Assembly (NCBI GenBank): GCA_037127255.1
Contig: JBANSL010000007.1
Span: forward strand, 62,109,038-62,173,037
Length of the DNA: 64,000 nt
Direction of reading: 5' to 3'
DNA from: Persicaria tinctoria
Taxonomy: Eukaryota; Streptophyta; Magnoliopsida; Caryophyllales; Polygonaceae
This document shows positions 1 through 12,959 of the stretch, in pieces. Below the pieces are notes generated by a model. The model made no database searches. It was given only the letters and a program-made list of their open reading frames with translations, and was not told the DNA's origin. Made by a program: the position numbers and the translations under genes. Numbering within the stretch: the stretch's first letter is position 1; the number at the start of each line of letters is the position of its first letter.

Positions 1-317
1 TCTCCGGTCTCCTAACCCATGTCACTCCAACCTTCAGTTCCTTGGAGTCTTCAAGTCCACCTGTAAAAGAATAAGCTATATTTTGCCTACCCTTTCCCAA
101 CTACATCCAATAGGGATGGTCTAACGCCTTTACTACCCCTTCGTTTGCCTTTGTTTAATTACAAGATTTATTAAGTCAAGTTCATATTTGGTCAATTTGA
201 GTTAGTCATATTCAATTCATTTTTCCCTTTCTAAAACATTTAAAAAAAAAACATTTGAAAACCTTGGGCCATTTTCAAAACCACTTCAACCTATCATACT
301 CGGTTTGCATAACCTAT

Positions 318-329
318 GCTCTGATACCA
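318..329 (-). promoter_or_regulatory. LTR-retrotransposon primer binding site (tRNA-Met type)
   Basis: The reverse complement reads TGGTATCAGAGC, the classic plant retrotransposon primer binding site that pairs with the 3' end of initiator methionine tRNA. It lies four bases from a TGTAACGG boundary at 334, as expected if an LTR ends there on the minus strand. The element would read leftwards, so its internal region lies off the left edge of the window. Confidence 0.6.
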
Positions 330-333
330 ACTT

Positions 334-3250
334 TGTAACGGCCCGGGATTATGATTCCCAGGTTACGTTTCGAGGGATGAAACACCTCGTGAAGATCTTG
401 CGCCCCGAGTACAAGTTGAAGGTTTGAAATTCTACTCTAACGTTTTCAAGAGGGATTTCATACCCAAAATTCGAAGGGGTCGTTGGAATCCCCGGGGAAG
501 TCCCATGTGCCTGTCATAAGTCTAAGCATGGAAAACCAACAGTCATGCAAATAGCAGAATTAAGGTGTAATACAAGAGGGTGCCACGGCAGAGCCGGGTC
601 AAAACCAGATCAATAAGCGTTTTATCGACATCTAAGGTTAGACCATTTCTTTCCAATCGCCCAAGAGAGTTCCCACGTTACATAAGCAAAGAACAATCAT
701 GTTGCAAAACAAACCTAAAAAAAATGTATGCAGGGCGGTGTCAGATCGAAGCCCTACGCAATGTAATCCCAAGCAAGCAGACACATACACACGCTAGTCC
801 TAATAAAAATGCTTCTAGATGCAAGGCGGAATATTAACACACTAGCATGGTCCTAAGATCAAGTGCATCAATATAATAAGACCTTAGCACTAAATACCAA
901 GTGGTATATCCCTCTCCTACCTCCACCCCCTTCCGATAGGGTGGAGATTGGCCAGCTCGTGAATGCATTCCATCATAATCGGGCGACACGCATGCCCAAC
1001 CCGCTCCACAATAAAGCCCGCATGCATCTCATAATATAAGGAAGTTCATGACTCGATTGACTCAGGACGGGACCCGATGAGACTAGGTCGTCCTATAACC
1101 CTAGCAATGAGTCTAGTTACTTCACAGATAACGGCCGTTCTTTTTACAAAAGCAATGAGTAAACGAATGCTCAATCAAGAGTGCAATCCTAGTAGGATAC
1201 TACATGGCATGCTTTATTATGAATGCAAGCACCTAGTATGCACATGGCTACAAGCAGGGAGATCTCTTTTCGAATCTGAGTGAGCTCATATAGGAACTCA
1301 CTTGGCTATGCAGAACATCATAATAGAAGATCCGGCATACACCAATCATAATCACAATTTATCACCTAGATACATATCAGAACACATATACAAGTCTACA
1401 TCTAGCCACTCAATCACTCGAACACACGTCATTCAATAAGTATAACCACATCATAATCATCATCTCATCAAGTTCAACCACTCATATATTCGCAATCATA
1501 CTCATATATCTCCACAACTCATCATATTAATCATAGCTCATAAGGCATAAGTCGAACGATACAAAATCTTAACATTTTATCATGCTATTAGTAAACCAAT
1601 CATGCTATTAGTCCACATAATTAATGGTATTAGACAATCATTCACATCAATCATGCTAGTTAGTCATCGATCACATAATTCCCAAGTTAGTTTCGAAAAC
1701 CGTTTCGAAAACTGAGTTAACTAGTTAGAAATTCCGTCTTGGAAAATGTTCGTCAAATCCCTTTTTAAATCCGATAATACCTTTTTAAAATCTCCAAGTC
1801 TCATAATATTATATCTTAATTCTCAAAATAATATTTTATATATTAAATCTAAGATAATATTATACACTTTTAAATACCATTTATTTAATTTTTTTTTTCT
1901 CTTTTAAATCGAAAATATATGTTAGTCTTATATCACATAATATTCATTTTTTACAATCTCCCCCAAAACAAGCCCAAAACAAAAATAGGCCCAAGGCACT
2001 CTTTCATTAAACTCGGATCCAATCCCAAGTGGAATCAGATTTTTGACTTGAATTAACCAAACCGGCTATGTTTTATTTTAAACCCTTGAACCGGACCACA
2101 CAAAAAGAAAACAGGCAAACCGAACCCAATGTTACTGTGCATCATCCCTCCCCACGCCAATACCCCTGCGTTCGAAAATTTGAAAGAGAAAGTGGGACAA
2201 CACAACTTTTCCGACCCCCCCCCCCCCCCCAACTCGACACTAGAGACAAAAAACGAGCATGAAAGGGAAGGAAGAAGAAGGAGTGTTCACCGAGGTTCCG
2301 AGGGCTCACTGGAGATGCTTCGAGGGCCGTTCACGGTCGTAGGATGAGAAATCAGTGCTCGCTGGGCCTGGGTCGGAAGAGGGGGGTTATAAAGTTGAGC
2401 CTTTATATCATTTGGAGGTGAAAGAAAGCGAGGAGGAGGGCTTACCGTCTCAACCAACGAAAACAGAGAAAGGAGGAAAGTGGGGGCTGCTCGTGGCTCG
2501 TCGGGTGCGCCGCGGTTTCTCGGAGACGCCGAGGAAGGCGATGGACTGTTGCTACTGCTGCTGGTTGAAGGAGGAGGAAGGAGTTATGTGTTCGGGTTAG
2601 CTCGCGGAAACAGGGAGCTCGGGGACCTCTCGGCTTTGATTTGAATGAAATCGGGACTGGTCGTGTGGCTTGTAATGGCTCTGCTGCTCGAACCCAGGAA
2701 GAAAGAGGAAGAGGACGGGGCTGACTGATTAGGGGAGTTAGCAAAGATGGGGTGATTGTTTGCAACCGAGAGTGTGAAGAGGGAGTGGATTTCAGGGGTT
2801 CTTTTGAAGACAACACAATGAGGAGGAGAGCTGCAGGCTTTGAGGATAAAAGGAGAGGGAGTGAAAAGAGGTGAAGAAGTGGGTTTTCTTTCTTGATATG
2901 TAACGTGTGAGTCTTGTTGTGAGTCTGAGCAAAACAAGACAGGGGTATTTGTCATTTTGCTAGGAAGGGAGTGTACCACCTTGGGTGAAGAGGGTAAGAT
3001 TTACCACAATTGTATAGGAGGAAGGAGGGAGGAAAGTGAGGTGTGGTGGGTGTGTTGTTGCATCCGGATACAAGGGGGAGTAAGGAGAATTGTGCTCAAA
3101 TTTGGTGAAGAAAAGGGTAAGAAGACAAGGCTCACAACGGGTCCCGAGGAAATGGATTTCGACCTATCCGAAAATAAACCCTCAACCCGCTCTCCGAATT
3201 AGTTAAATTTTTTTTTTCAAGAAATTTGAATTTAAAAATCCGAGCCTTTA
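334..3250 (-). mobile_element. Probable long LTR, minus orientation
   Basis: The segment begins with TGTAACGGCCCGGG directly outside the binding site at 318-329. It ends near 3250 in a degenerate match to the expected mirror terminus (AAAAATCCGAGCCTTTA, where a GGCCGTTACA-type end would be intact). Such long TGTAAC-ended LTRs are common in large plant retroelements. The interior holds no convincing gene: the overlapping frames at 2.1-3.2 kb lie in purine-rich sequence with a poly-C run at 2215-2230. The left boundary is well supported. The right boundary is an estimate, because no target duplication could be checked. Confidence 0.42.
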
Positions 3251-3464
3251 AAAGATAAAAACACCTTTATGATATTCACCTCATGTTGAAACAGTAAGAT
3301 AGTTAGCAACTTCTAGAGTTCTGATTTATTTTGGACAGGTCCAGGAGAAGAAAATCAAGAAAGTTTCTTCTAGGAATATGGATCTCATAAATAAAGGGGT
3401 TAATGCTTCTGCTCATCAAACTGGGGAAAGTATGTCATTATAGTTCACTAATATAGCTGCTGCT

Positions 3465-3860
3465 ATCATACGAATGAGAGGAAAAAGTGCCCAGTTTTAT
3501 TATAAAAAAATAATCATAACTTCTTCTATAGAGCACTAATTTCAGTGTTTCCAAATCCTACATCTTTCTACAAAGGTTCTCTATCTTTTCATTCATAAAA
3601 TTTAGCCTGAAATAAGCCCTACATTATTTTTGTTGCTGCTGTCATATGAAGGAGAGGAAAAAGTTCTCTGTTTCGGTAAAAAAATCACAACTTCTTCGAT
3701 ATAGCATCAATTCATGTGGTTCCAAATCCTACAACTTTCTAGAAATGTTATCTATCTTTTCCTTCATAAAATTTGTCATGAAATGAGCCCTGAATATATT
3801 TTTGCTTCTGCTGTCATATTAAGGAAAGTGTCTGGATTCAATAAAAAATTCATAACTTCT
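3465..3860. repeat. Tandem repeat, about 170-bp unit, 2.4 copies
   Basis: The phrase TGCTRTCATA followed by GAGGAAAAAGT, a run of A, CATAACTTCTTC and CCAAATCCTACA recurs from about 3471, 3637 and 3809. This gives unit lengths near 166-172 bp. The rest of 3251-4403 is AT-rich and I see no gene in it. Confidence 0.6.
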
Positions 3861-4403
3861 TGTTGCATTTGATTGATGAGTTCCTTGATGTTATCATGCT
3901 GTTTGGGGGTTGCTTGCTGCATTCAATCGTTTAGTTCCTTGCTTGTTGTTTTAGGGGTTGTTTTTGCAGATTTTGAGGAGTTATTGTGCTGCCGTTTAGG
4001 AGTTATTGCCATCACCAATTTCTATTCCTCAAGCCTGCGTTCTTCTTTTTACAAGGTTTCCTCCACATCAAGGTCAGTCATTTAAGGAAAAAGAGGGCCT
4101 TTCTCTGTATGTTGTTGACCCCGGAGATGGATAGTCATGCACTTAAGAGACTAATAAGAAGGCAATGCGTGAGAAACTCCTTGAGCGTAGCTCTTTTGTG
4201 GAGTTGCACTCTACCAGTCTTGTCTTCCTTTTAGAGGTTGTTTTGCCTCTTCAAGGATGTAGAATATCCTAATGTAAACTGTATTGGCTTATTAACCGTT
4301 ACAATCAACTTTGTGTTACATTATTTGATTGATTACACGATGTCGAGGTGAAAAAGAGATATGATAACATAATAGTACTATGTATAGAATACAATTATGA
4401 TAA

Positions 4404-4436
4404 AACCGCGCGCGAAGGCGCGCGGTTCTTACCTAG
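4404..4436 (+). mobile_element. Helitron 3' terminus (hairpin plus CTAG)
   Basis: A perfect 10-bp stem (AACCGCGCGC, 4404-4413, with GCGCGCGGTT, 4418-4427) with loop GAAG is followed after five bases by CTAG at 4433-4436 and then T. This is the diagnostic 3' end of a plant Helitron: a GC-rich hairpin a few bases before CTRR, with insertion before T. The 5' terminus was not found. The internal part must lie to the left, but its extent is unknown. Confidence 0.75.
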
Positions 4437-4530
4437 TACTATTATAAAAGGGCGAACTCTCGAATGAACAGTAAAATAACGGTGCCGTAATAACTCTGTC
4501 AGTTTTAACGGCTTACCGTCTTGCCTCTAC
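4437..4530 (+). mobile_element. Possible start of a second Helitron-like element
   Basis: Immediately after the CTAG end, the sequence reads TACTATTATAAAAGGGCGAA and continues CTCTCGAATGAACAG. It resembles the TACTATTATAAAAGG-type 5' ends of plant Helitrons, although the leading TC is absent. If correct, two elements abut head to tail at one site. No matching hairpin-CTRR end was recognised downstream. Confidence 0.27.
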
Positions 4531-7500
4531 CTATTGCCTATGAGCTTTCATAATTACGAAATTGCCATTGCAATTGCCACCGCACTCCATCGCCGCCTTC
4601 TTCTATCCCATGGTCCTCACTCATCGTCGTCTCCGTCGCTGATGTTTTCAAGGCAATGAGAGGAGCAGGGCCAACCATCGCCACCTCACCATATAGCCAA
4701 CGATTCCCTTCTATCGATTCTCCAATTGAAGAGGTATCATTGTCTTAACCCTAAAATTTCTTTGATTTAAGTTTAGCCCTTTTTTTTTTCTCTCAGGCGT
4801 CTCTATAATTTCACAATTTATGTTGATCCTGTCGTCTCTATTCATCTTCCCTTTCAATTGAAATACTCGACCATTTTTTCTTATCTTTGATTCGATTTAT
4901 AATTGCTGAACGATGAATGGTGAAATACTTTGATCTGCCTGGATTTATAATTGCTAAACCCTCGGATTCGTTTCTGTAGAGAAACCTCTGTGCGTCCAAC
5001 TGGAAGGTGAATTTATTTCCTTTTCTTTGATCTCTTCATTCTGCGATTAGAGGTTGAAATTCTTGTAATTTTGATTGTCTTGGTGTAGATTTCTCTGTGA
5101 ATGGTGAAGAGGAGGATTGATAGGCTCCCAATTACGACTGCTAAGCGGGCAAACAAGCGTACAAGTGGGTTATCTTAGTCTCTATCTATTTTGTTTCAAT
5201 TGCATTTCTATTCCAGTTCTTGCCATTCGTTTTATATATTAATGGTAGATTTATTTGTTTCCTTTTTGTTGGGTCTTTTGTCTAATTCCATGGCCTATCT
5301 ATTTTTGGCAACAATTCTCAGCTAAGATCTGCTGATACGTACAAACCTGCAATTCACCTCACTTGTTTGATTTTCTCCTTTTGGGGGTCTAATGATTTCT
5401 ACTAAGTGATGTAATTAGCTATCAATTCTTGAATTATCTTGTTATAAATTGAACTCCTTAATGGACTGGCTAGGTTTTGCACTCTTGAATTGACATTTGT
5501 TTCGTAGAAATTTAGCTAAAAGAGAAATTCAGTTATTTACTAGCTTTTGTCATGAGTTTTACGATTGATGAGTTCTGGATCTGGAAACCCTTTATTGAGC
5601 CAATTGAATTTTTTTTTTCAGCTGAAAGAGAATAAGAACAAAACTAAAAGAATGTGTACTTTGGATTGATGTGCTACCCACGTGCCTTTGTTGATGAAAG
5701 AGGGTGGCGATTGTTTTTCATATGATTGAAGTTTATTTAATTGTTTACATACTAATTGGGAAAATTTGAGATGGGTTTTGACCAAAAGGTTGAACACTGC
5801 AAGAGGAGAATCCACATTTCATGCTTGTTTGGAGTTCAATTTTCAAGTTTCTAAAACAGCTTCTGAATTGCAGGAAGAGTCAGATTCATGTAATCTTACT
5901 GTTCATCCACTTGTTCCTATAAAAGATAGAATTCATTAAAATTAAAAACGGTTGAATGGCAGGAACTGTTAACAAACTTTCAGATTAAGAAAAAATAAAA
6001 TTAAGTATTCATGTAAAAATTGGTTACACAACTCTATTCAACCTTCTTAATGGAAGGTTCAAGTTTATTAACTGTAGTATCACTTACAACAATCAGCCCT
6101 ACACCAAAGAGAAGGTGGTTGTGCTTATCATGTGTTTTCTCTACGATATGAATACTTCATTTTTCTCGAATAAAGATACACTCATTGGTGAGGTTTGTCT
6201 TTGATATTCAGTCATAGCAATATACATGTTCAATTGATAGAGATTGGTGATGAACGGATGGTGTTCGATTAAATGTCTGATATACCCAACTGAATTACTT
6301 ACCTAATGTACGCTAAATTTTGTTGAATTCTTGATGAGCCTACGATTTTCTGTTGTTTAGCAGTCAAGAGCTCAAGAGTACTGTTAGAGGTTCAAGACTA
6401 TTTATTGTTGTTTTTCTTGTTCGATTGCAATTTCTATGTGTGGAGATGGTCTTTACTTGGCAGGTGCTTAAAAATGTCCGCCCGTTTTTCCATCTTTTTT
6501 CTGTGTTTACTGTCCAGTATTTCTTTCCAACAGTTTGAACAAAGAGGAAGCTTGTACAATTTGGGAGACGAAGCCACTGGTGAGCAAGTGAAGTGTGAAG
6601 GGCAGTGTCGATGGGTGATCATTTGCACTGAGAAAGGTATGTATTAGATTTTTTTTTTTTGAAAATTTTGTAATTTAGGGTTTAGGTGTTTGAATTTGGA
6701 GATTAGATTGAATGGAAGTTTCAAATTTAGGGTTAGTTTGGTTTGAGTAATGGGCAATTAAATTTCAAAATTTAGGATTGAAATACATGGTTTAGGTGTT
6801 CAGTGAGTTATTTTATTACGATCTCCCCATTTCTCTGAAATGAATGTAACTAACAAGCAAATGTAGTGTCAATTTACCTTTATTAAAAAGGTTGCAGACC
6901 CCTTTTCCTCTGCCTCTGTGTGGCAATTGGCATTGTTGACATTGTGAATCCATGGGATTGTAATGTGCTGCTAAATAGAAGTCAGTCTATCAGCAACTTG
7001 AATTGGTGGAGGATGTGAGATTTGTAAATAGATATCAAATCTCTTGAAATTCATAATGTCTTATCTTTCTAACAATAATAGTTCACATTCCGTGTTCTTG
7101 TCAAACGTAAATATACTTTGTTGGTTTTAAAAGCTCCATGTGGTTCCCTGTTGTGAATTTCTGGAGCAATTGGTTGGAGAGATGAAATTGTTACTTATTA
7201 GGATTTAAGAGGCACATTTTGTATCATTAGGCAACAGAGGCCCTACTCCATTCATGTCTTTCACATGACTGCTAAGGTAAATTAGAATGCATCTATTAAT
7301 GTTGTTTAGTAATTTCTTTCTTTCTTTCTTTCTTTCTGTTATATGTTTCATATTTAATAAACTTATGCATATCCAATTATGTATCGAGGCTTCAGTTTTG
7401 GATGGACCCCACCTTTTAGAGGTTTGTGCCATGAACATTTAGTTTAATAGTGTTTTCAAATTCGATTGTGTTCTTAGATAGTCTAATCCAAGTGAAAATC

Positions 7501-8574
7501 ACAAACTGGTGTTGTGGCATAGAAAGAGTGACATTATTAATACAAGTAATTGTTTCATGTAGTGAATAGACGGGATAGTAACTAGAAATTAAGAAATGTT
7601 GTAAGGATGGAAGCTATTTACTTTTGACTTGATTATTAGGTTCATCTTCTTAAGGTGTGAGAAATAATGGTTCCAAACTACTGCTTTCAGAATATTCAGT
7701 AGCTGAACCTAATTGCCCGATCACCTAGAATGAACTCACCTTAAGGAACTAAAATATATCCAGCCAATGAGAAATATTATTTATTCTGCAACTATAGTAA
7801 TGCAGATGAAAAACGATAAAATAAAAAGAAGCAACAGTTAAGCCTCTGAAAGGAGAGTCGGAACATGGATCTTTAATTAATAAAAAAAATTCTCTTTCAA
7901 ATTCCAGAACTTATACTGAGTCAAAATGTAGAATTTTTGGATTTGGGATAAGCTGTTAATTAATTGATTTAGTTAGTGTTTGTTTTCAATTGTAGATTGA
8001 ATTCAATTGATCTAATTACAGTTGTACTTTTTTTTTTTATCAAAGTGAATTGTAACAAGATTTGAGCAAAATTCTAATCCAGATCAAAGAAAATAAGTCA
8101 TAGAATAAAACAACTAATTGCAATGAAGCTTTACCTCAGCATAGATTCACAACAACTAATTGACATGAAGCTAAACCCTATCAGCGTGATATGGTGGACG
8201 CTCGGCGAGGCCTCGCAACGCTGAAGTATCGTTAGTAGATCGATTACCTTTGGTTAAGAATGTAAAACTGTTCGATTAAATGTCCATAACAAAATTTCTG
8301 ATTATTTGCCTAAGCTTTTTGGATTTAGACGGAAATTAGTATACTTTAAACGTAAATCTTTATTCTAAAAATTGAAAATAATATTTTGTATGTTTATTTT
8401 GAACAAAAAATTACCATAATCTCTTAGTATTTTAATTAGAGTTGAGTGATAATCTTCAAAATGGCCAACTGTTGTACTTAAATAAATAAAATATTTTATT
8501 TTAAATAAAAATTAATTGAGTAAAATTTCATTTAAGTAATATTTCTGAATACTACTTATTGCAGGTGCTAACAA
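4531..8574. other. AT-rich stretch without a recognised gene
   Basis: A short serine/proline-rich exon-like piece follows ATGAGAGGAGCAGGG at 4656 and is followed by intron-like T-rich sequence, suggesting a captured 5' gene fragment. The frames at 6353-6647 overlap one another and match nothing I know. Poly-T and poly-A tracts and the run TTTC(n) near 7316 are simple sequence. No RNA gene or element terminus was identified. Confidence 0.4.
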
Positions 8575-8925
8575 TATGCCTATAAGTCAATTTCTAAGAA
8601 GAAGCTTGTGACTAAGGAGGATAAGGATTAAGGAGGATACAAGGAGGAATATTCAGATCATGCAACATTTGAATGGTTAACCTAACATTGTGGAGTTTAA
8701 GGGGTCTTATGAGGACAAGGCTTTAGTGAATCTTGTGATGGGGTTGTGTGTAGGTAGAGACCTATTTGATAGGATCATTGCGAAAAGGCTTATGAGAAAG
8801 TTGCAGCTTCAATCTTAAACCAGTTTGTGAGGGTGATGCATAGGGTTTTGAAGCCTAAGAATTTCTTGCTTTCTTTCTAGCAAGGATAAGAATGCCCTCT
8901 TGAATGCCACTTATTTTAAGACTCT
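8575..8925 (+). pseudogene. Calcium-dependent protein kinase (CDPK) fragment
   Basis: Three-frame reading recovers CDPK kinase subdomains in order: KSISKKKLVTKED (after the ATP-binding lysine), [22 protein letters not shown], the hinge region [14 protein letters not shown], and HRVLKPKNFLL, a decayed version of the catalytic HRDLKPENFLL loop. In the last motif the catalytic aspartate has become valine and the glutamate lysine. Several stops (for example after KEDKD and within LNG-PNI) and frameshifts rule out function. The glycine-rich loop, activation segment and EF-hands are missing. The kinase is normally a cytosolic or membrane calcium sensor. Here it is a captured or duplicated piece within element-rich DNA, downstream of a Helitron end. 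The match is by motif recognition only, but the order and spacing are convincing. Confidence 0.72.
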
Positions 8926-8948
8926 CAGTGTTCATTCAAGAATGAATG

Positions 8949-8950
<2 letters not shown>

Positions 8951-9043
<93 letters not shown>

Positions 9044-9066
9044 GGAGAGGGAGAGGGAGAGGGAGA
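8951..9066. repeat. Compound microsatellite (TA)n-(GA)n-(GAGAGG)n
   Basis: A TA run (about 8953-8985) passes directly into GA (to about 9038) and then into a GAGAGG hexamer repeat. The minus-strand frame covering it translates to leucine/serine and isoleucine/tyrosine runs and is not a gene. Confidence 0.9.
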
Positions 9067-10864
9067 TAAGCAGCTCTTAAAGTGTAATTTATATAAGTAC
9101 TGGAATTTTTCTTAGGTATCAAACAATTATTCAAGCATAATAATAATGTAATTATTCGTATGTACAAATAAGTGTAATTATTTGTAGGTACTAAAAGATT
9201 ATTCCTAAGTTTGCCCATACGAATAATGACTTAGTACCCAGGAATAATGTCACTGTTCATAGCTTACATTTAATCTCATCAGTTTGATCTTCTTAATCTG
9301 ACGCTCCAAACATGCTCGCAAACAACATCGTAAGGGCTTCTTACACAGGATCTGTACTCTGTGTACGTGTGTATTAAAATATGTCTAGTGATGGGTCGGG
9401 ACCACCCGAATCCGACCCGCCATGTCACCTCTCACCCATTTAATACCCATCTTGTATCGTATTTTCACCCGTTGGGTGCAGGTGAGATTGTCACCCCTAT
9501 TGGAGGGCGTTTATACCGAGGTTCGGGAGTGGGAGCGGTGGGCCTGATGGTGGTGTAGATGGTCGGACTTTCGTGCTAGGGTGGTGTCAATAGGCCGGGG
9601 CTAGTGTGGAGGTTGTTCAGGTTGCAAAGGCAGTGATGAAAGTTGGTGGCAGTGACCTAAGTGCTGGTGGTGTCGGGTTTTCGATTGCGACAACTATGAC
9701 AGGTGGATCTGTTATCGGTTATTTATCCAGAGCGATACATTAGAGTTTGGGAGCCCCGAAACGAGATTTGGAATCTTCAAACATATGTATTTAATTTTCA
9801 TAACTTATTTATTGGAATGAAATTGGTAATTTAGGAATATATTGGAATTAAATTATTTAATGATTTTTTGGAATGACATTAGAATTTTTCTGAAATTTTT
9901 GGGATTTTCGATATTAGGGGAATTACATTAGGGTTTTATAGGAATTAGATTAACATTTTTGGAATTTACTTAGATTTTTTGAATTAGTTTACAATTTATT
10001 TGAATTGATTAGGATTTTGTCAGAATTAGATTATGTTTTTTTCGAATTAGGTGTAATTTTATTGGAATTAGATTAGGATATTTCGAAGGTTTTTTGAATT
10101 ATTGAAATTATGTTGTTTATGTAAAATCAGATTGTTTTATTCGCAATTAGATTTTTTTTAATTATAAAGCTCCTTAAAAACATCAAGTAGAAAAAAATTA
10201 AAATTATAAAAAAAAATCATTTAAAATTAATGAGATTTAATGTGTTAAAAAACAATGAAGAAAAAATAAATTACAAAAAAATTCATCACATGAAAAAAAA
10301 ATCTTCATTAAAATCCTTAAAATATTGTTTAAAAATGTCGATTAGAAAAAATTTTAACCTCTTCAGCAGAGCTCGTCTAGTTTGCTTTTTCAGATCGATT
10401 TTCCCTTCATATTTTAACCGTTTCATTTAAACAAGTATTGACTGAAAACACAAGTGAACCCAATGGAATTCAATTTCAGAAACAGATATATCAAAGTGAT
10501 CATAAGGCAAAACATAAACTCAAAAAAGTGGAAGTTACTACCTGAATAGAGGCTCATGGAGCACGCTCAACTTTCCCAAACATAGTTCCTTCAATTTTTG
10601 AATACTTAATTTCACACATTATTTTCATGATATGTGGCAAACTTTTTCAACATTTTTGAGTTTTTTTCTCTATAAATAATCTTGAGAGAATGGTTTATGT
10701 AGCTATGACAAAATCTATGTCCATTCACTTTTCATATGATTACTAACTTGCAGTGATCATTATTCGCTGGTCAATGTTTAAGATTTACCTAGATGGTTGC
10801 TCCATTTTTTTTCAAGATTCTTTGTATGCAATTTGTGCCTTTGAAGTATCTCTTACTTTGGAAA
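9067..10864. other. No gene seen; degenerate AT-rich minisatellite
   Basis: The segment 9390-9500 contains GGGTCGGGACCACCCG and related phrases, typical of small non-autonomous elements, but I could not define termini. From about 9780 to 10,180 a loose repeat built on GGAATTAGATTAGGATTTT recurs at irregular 30-45-bp spacing. The rest is AT-rich without a coding signal. Confidence 0.45.
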
Positions 10865-10911
10865 GGGAAAAAATATATTTTATAATGAGAAAATTTTTGT
10901 CGAAGATTTCG

Positions 10912-10968
10912 CTCTAATTGGAGGAGTATCATAGTTTTTGTAAAAATTGGCGGAATATCCATCACCCT
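10912..10968. repeat. Left inverted repeat of the 7.2-kb element
   Basis: Starts CTCTAATTGGAGGAGTATC and contains TTTTTGTAAAAATTGGCGG. It pairs imperfectly with 18,030-18,085 in inverse orientation. Confidence 0.6.
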
Positions 10969-11554
10969 AAATTAAAATATAGAAGAAAAATAGAAAACAA
11001 AAATAAAGTCAAAATCCCTAAACCCCATTGCCGGACAAGCCAATGCCCCAATTTGTGAAAGAGAGAGAAGATCTCCGCCTGAACAAGGACGAGGAGGAAG
11101 AGATCTCGCCACCGTTGATGCTGAATCTCGCCGCTGCACAACATAGGAGCAGATCTCGCCACCGCCGCTCTGGAAAGAGAGATTACAGAATCATGTTCTC
11201 TTCCTCTGTCGCTCATTGTCGCCGTCGTTGCCTCATCGTCGTCGCCGAGATCTTCTTGTTGATTTTCCCTCTCTCGAATCGTTCAGGCCACCGCAAGCAT
11301 GCTTTGTTTTGCTAATATGCACAAGATACAATGTTTTGCTAATTCCCTTCAATTCAACGATTCTCCCTCTCTCGAATCGTTGAGGTGAGTGCCTCCTTTG
11401 TTTTGCTAATTCCCTGCAATTCAAGTTCATCTACTATTGTTGATTTATCCTTTGTTGAAGAAATCTACGTTGCAGTAGAAATCTTCCTCTCTATTACTCT
11501 CTCCATGGCTCTTCAAGGGGATGTGTAGTGCAATTGATTATGTAGTTTAGTGAT

Positions 11555-11705
11555 TTCTTGATTATGTACACTTTGAGGAGTTCAGTGATTATGTACAATT
11601 TGATTATGTGCACTTTGATTTCTTGATTATGTACACTTTGAGGAGTTCAGTGATTATGTACAATTTGATTATGTGCACTTTGATTTCTTGATTATGTAGT
11701 TCAGT
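11555..11705. repeat. 65-bp tandem repeat, 2.3 copies
   Basis: TTCTTGATTATGTA recurs at 11,555, 11,620 and 11,685, giving an exact 65-bp period with almost no divergence between copies. That indicates recent expansion. Confidence 0.8.
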
Positions 11706-12959
11706 GATTTTATATTAAGGGTTTTGCAGTGCATGGTTGAATCTTCATAAATACTCATTATTTAAATGGGAAAAAATTTGCGTTGATTCTAATTTGATTA
11801 GCTGTTGTTGATAGTATTTGAAGTTGATTAGCTGTTGTTGTAAACATCTAGCCATAGTAGTTGTAGTTGTGAAGCTTGTAAATGCTGACATCTTCAATGC
11901 TGACATCTTTTGAAAACTTTAGAAATTCGTTAAAATCTCATGGAAAAAAATTATTCTGGAAACTAAACACATTCGAAACTTTAGAAATTTGCTCCTGTAT
12001 TATAAGGTTTAAGAGATTCTTAGTGTGTATGATCTTTAAATTTGCTCATGTATTATAAGTTTTAAGAGATTCTACTGTTTTAAGTATTAAACATCTAGTT
12101 GTTATAGTTGTGAAGCTTAATGTTTTTTTTTTCTGATGCTTAATCTCTCTTTTTTCCGATGCCTTTACTTTTGTTGCAAACATCTGGCAGTAGTTTCTGG
12201 AAATGCTGAAATCTTCTTGAAATGCTGACATCTTCTGAAAATGCAAAATGTGTGTCTTGAAGATTACCTTGTAAATGCTGACATATTTTGGAAACTTTAG
12301 AAATTCATTAAAATCTTTTGGAAATAAAATATACTAGAAACTAAACACCTTCAAAACCTTATAAATTCAAGCGTCCGGTGTCGAATTCTCTATTATGATA
12401 CCTTTCCGGATAGGGAATCGCGCCACGGTTCAAATAAACGGCTATGTCGTGACCTACGGTCTTTTTAGACCATTGAAGATCATTTCAGGGCTTAAAATTG
12501 AGTTTTTATGTTTTTTCGGCAATATCAACAATTTTTATTTTATTTTTATCGCTTAACAACTAGGGTTTGTTTCAACTTTTCCTATTTAATAACGTGTTTG
12601 TATCTTTACATTGAAGTGCCTTATATGATTTTTGACTTATCTGGAGATATTAGCTAGTAGCTCTACAAAGTTTAATGTTTTGTTATTGCTGCGTTTTAAT
12701 GTGACCTGACATGGTCTCTCATTGTGTGTTGACATGATGTCTTTTTGTGCAATTTAAGTAGATGTATATGTTCTTTTTTTATTTCTAATTATGTGATGAC
12801 TTGAGTCTCTTTTTGTGCAATTTAAATAGATGTATAGTTTCTTTTTTATTTCTAGTAATTGTTCATCACTTCATTTGATCGTATGCTCAACTTATACGCA
12901 TTTTGGGTTGTTTGGTGCTGATTTGGAAATGTTTGGTGACAGATTTTTTGACTGCAGAT

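Noticed and set aside
2442..2979. Two overlapping minus-strand frames of 124 and 131 residues
   Set aside because: They lie in purine-skewed LTR-like sequence, overlap each other in different frames and show no recognisable motif.
8925..9218. Minus-strand frame with leucine/serine and tyrosine/isoleucine runs
   Set aside because: It is a translation of the TA/GA microsatellite and carries no other signal.
10861..10869. Nine-base target duplication for the 7.2-kb element
   Set aside because: GGAAA occurs near both outer ends, but the offset is inconsistent, so no clean duplication could be claimed.
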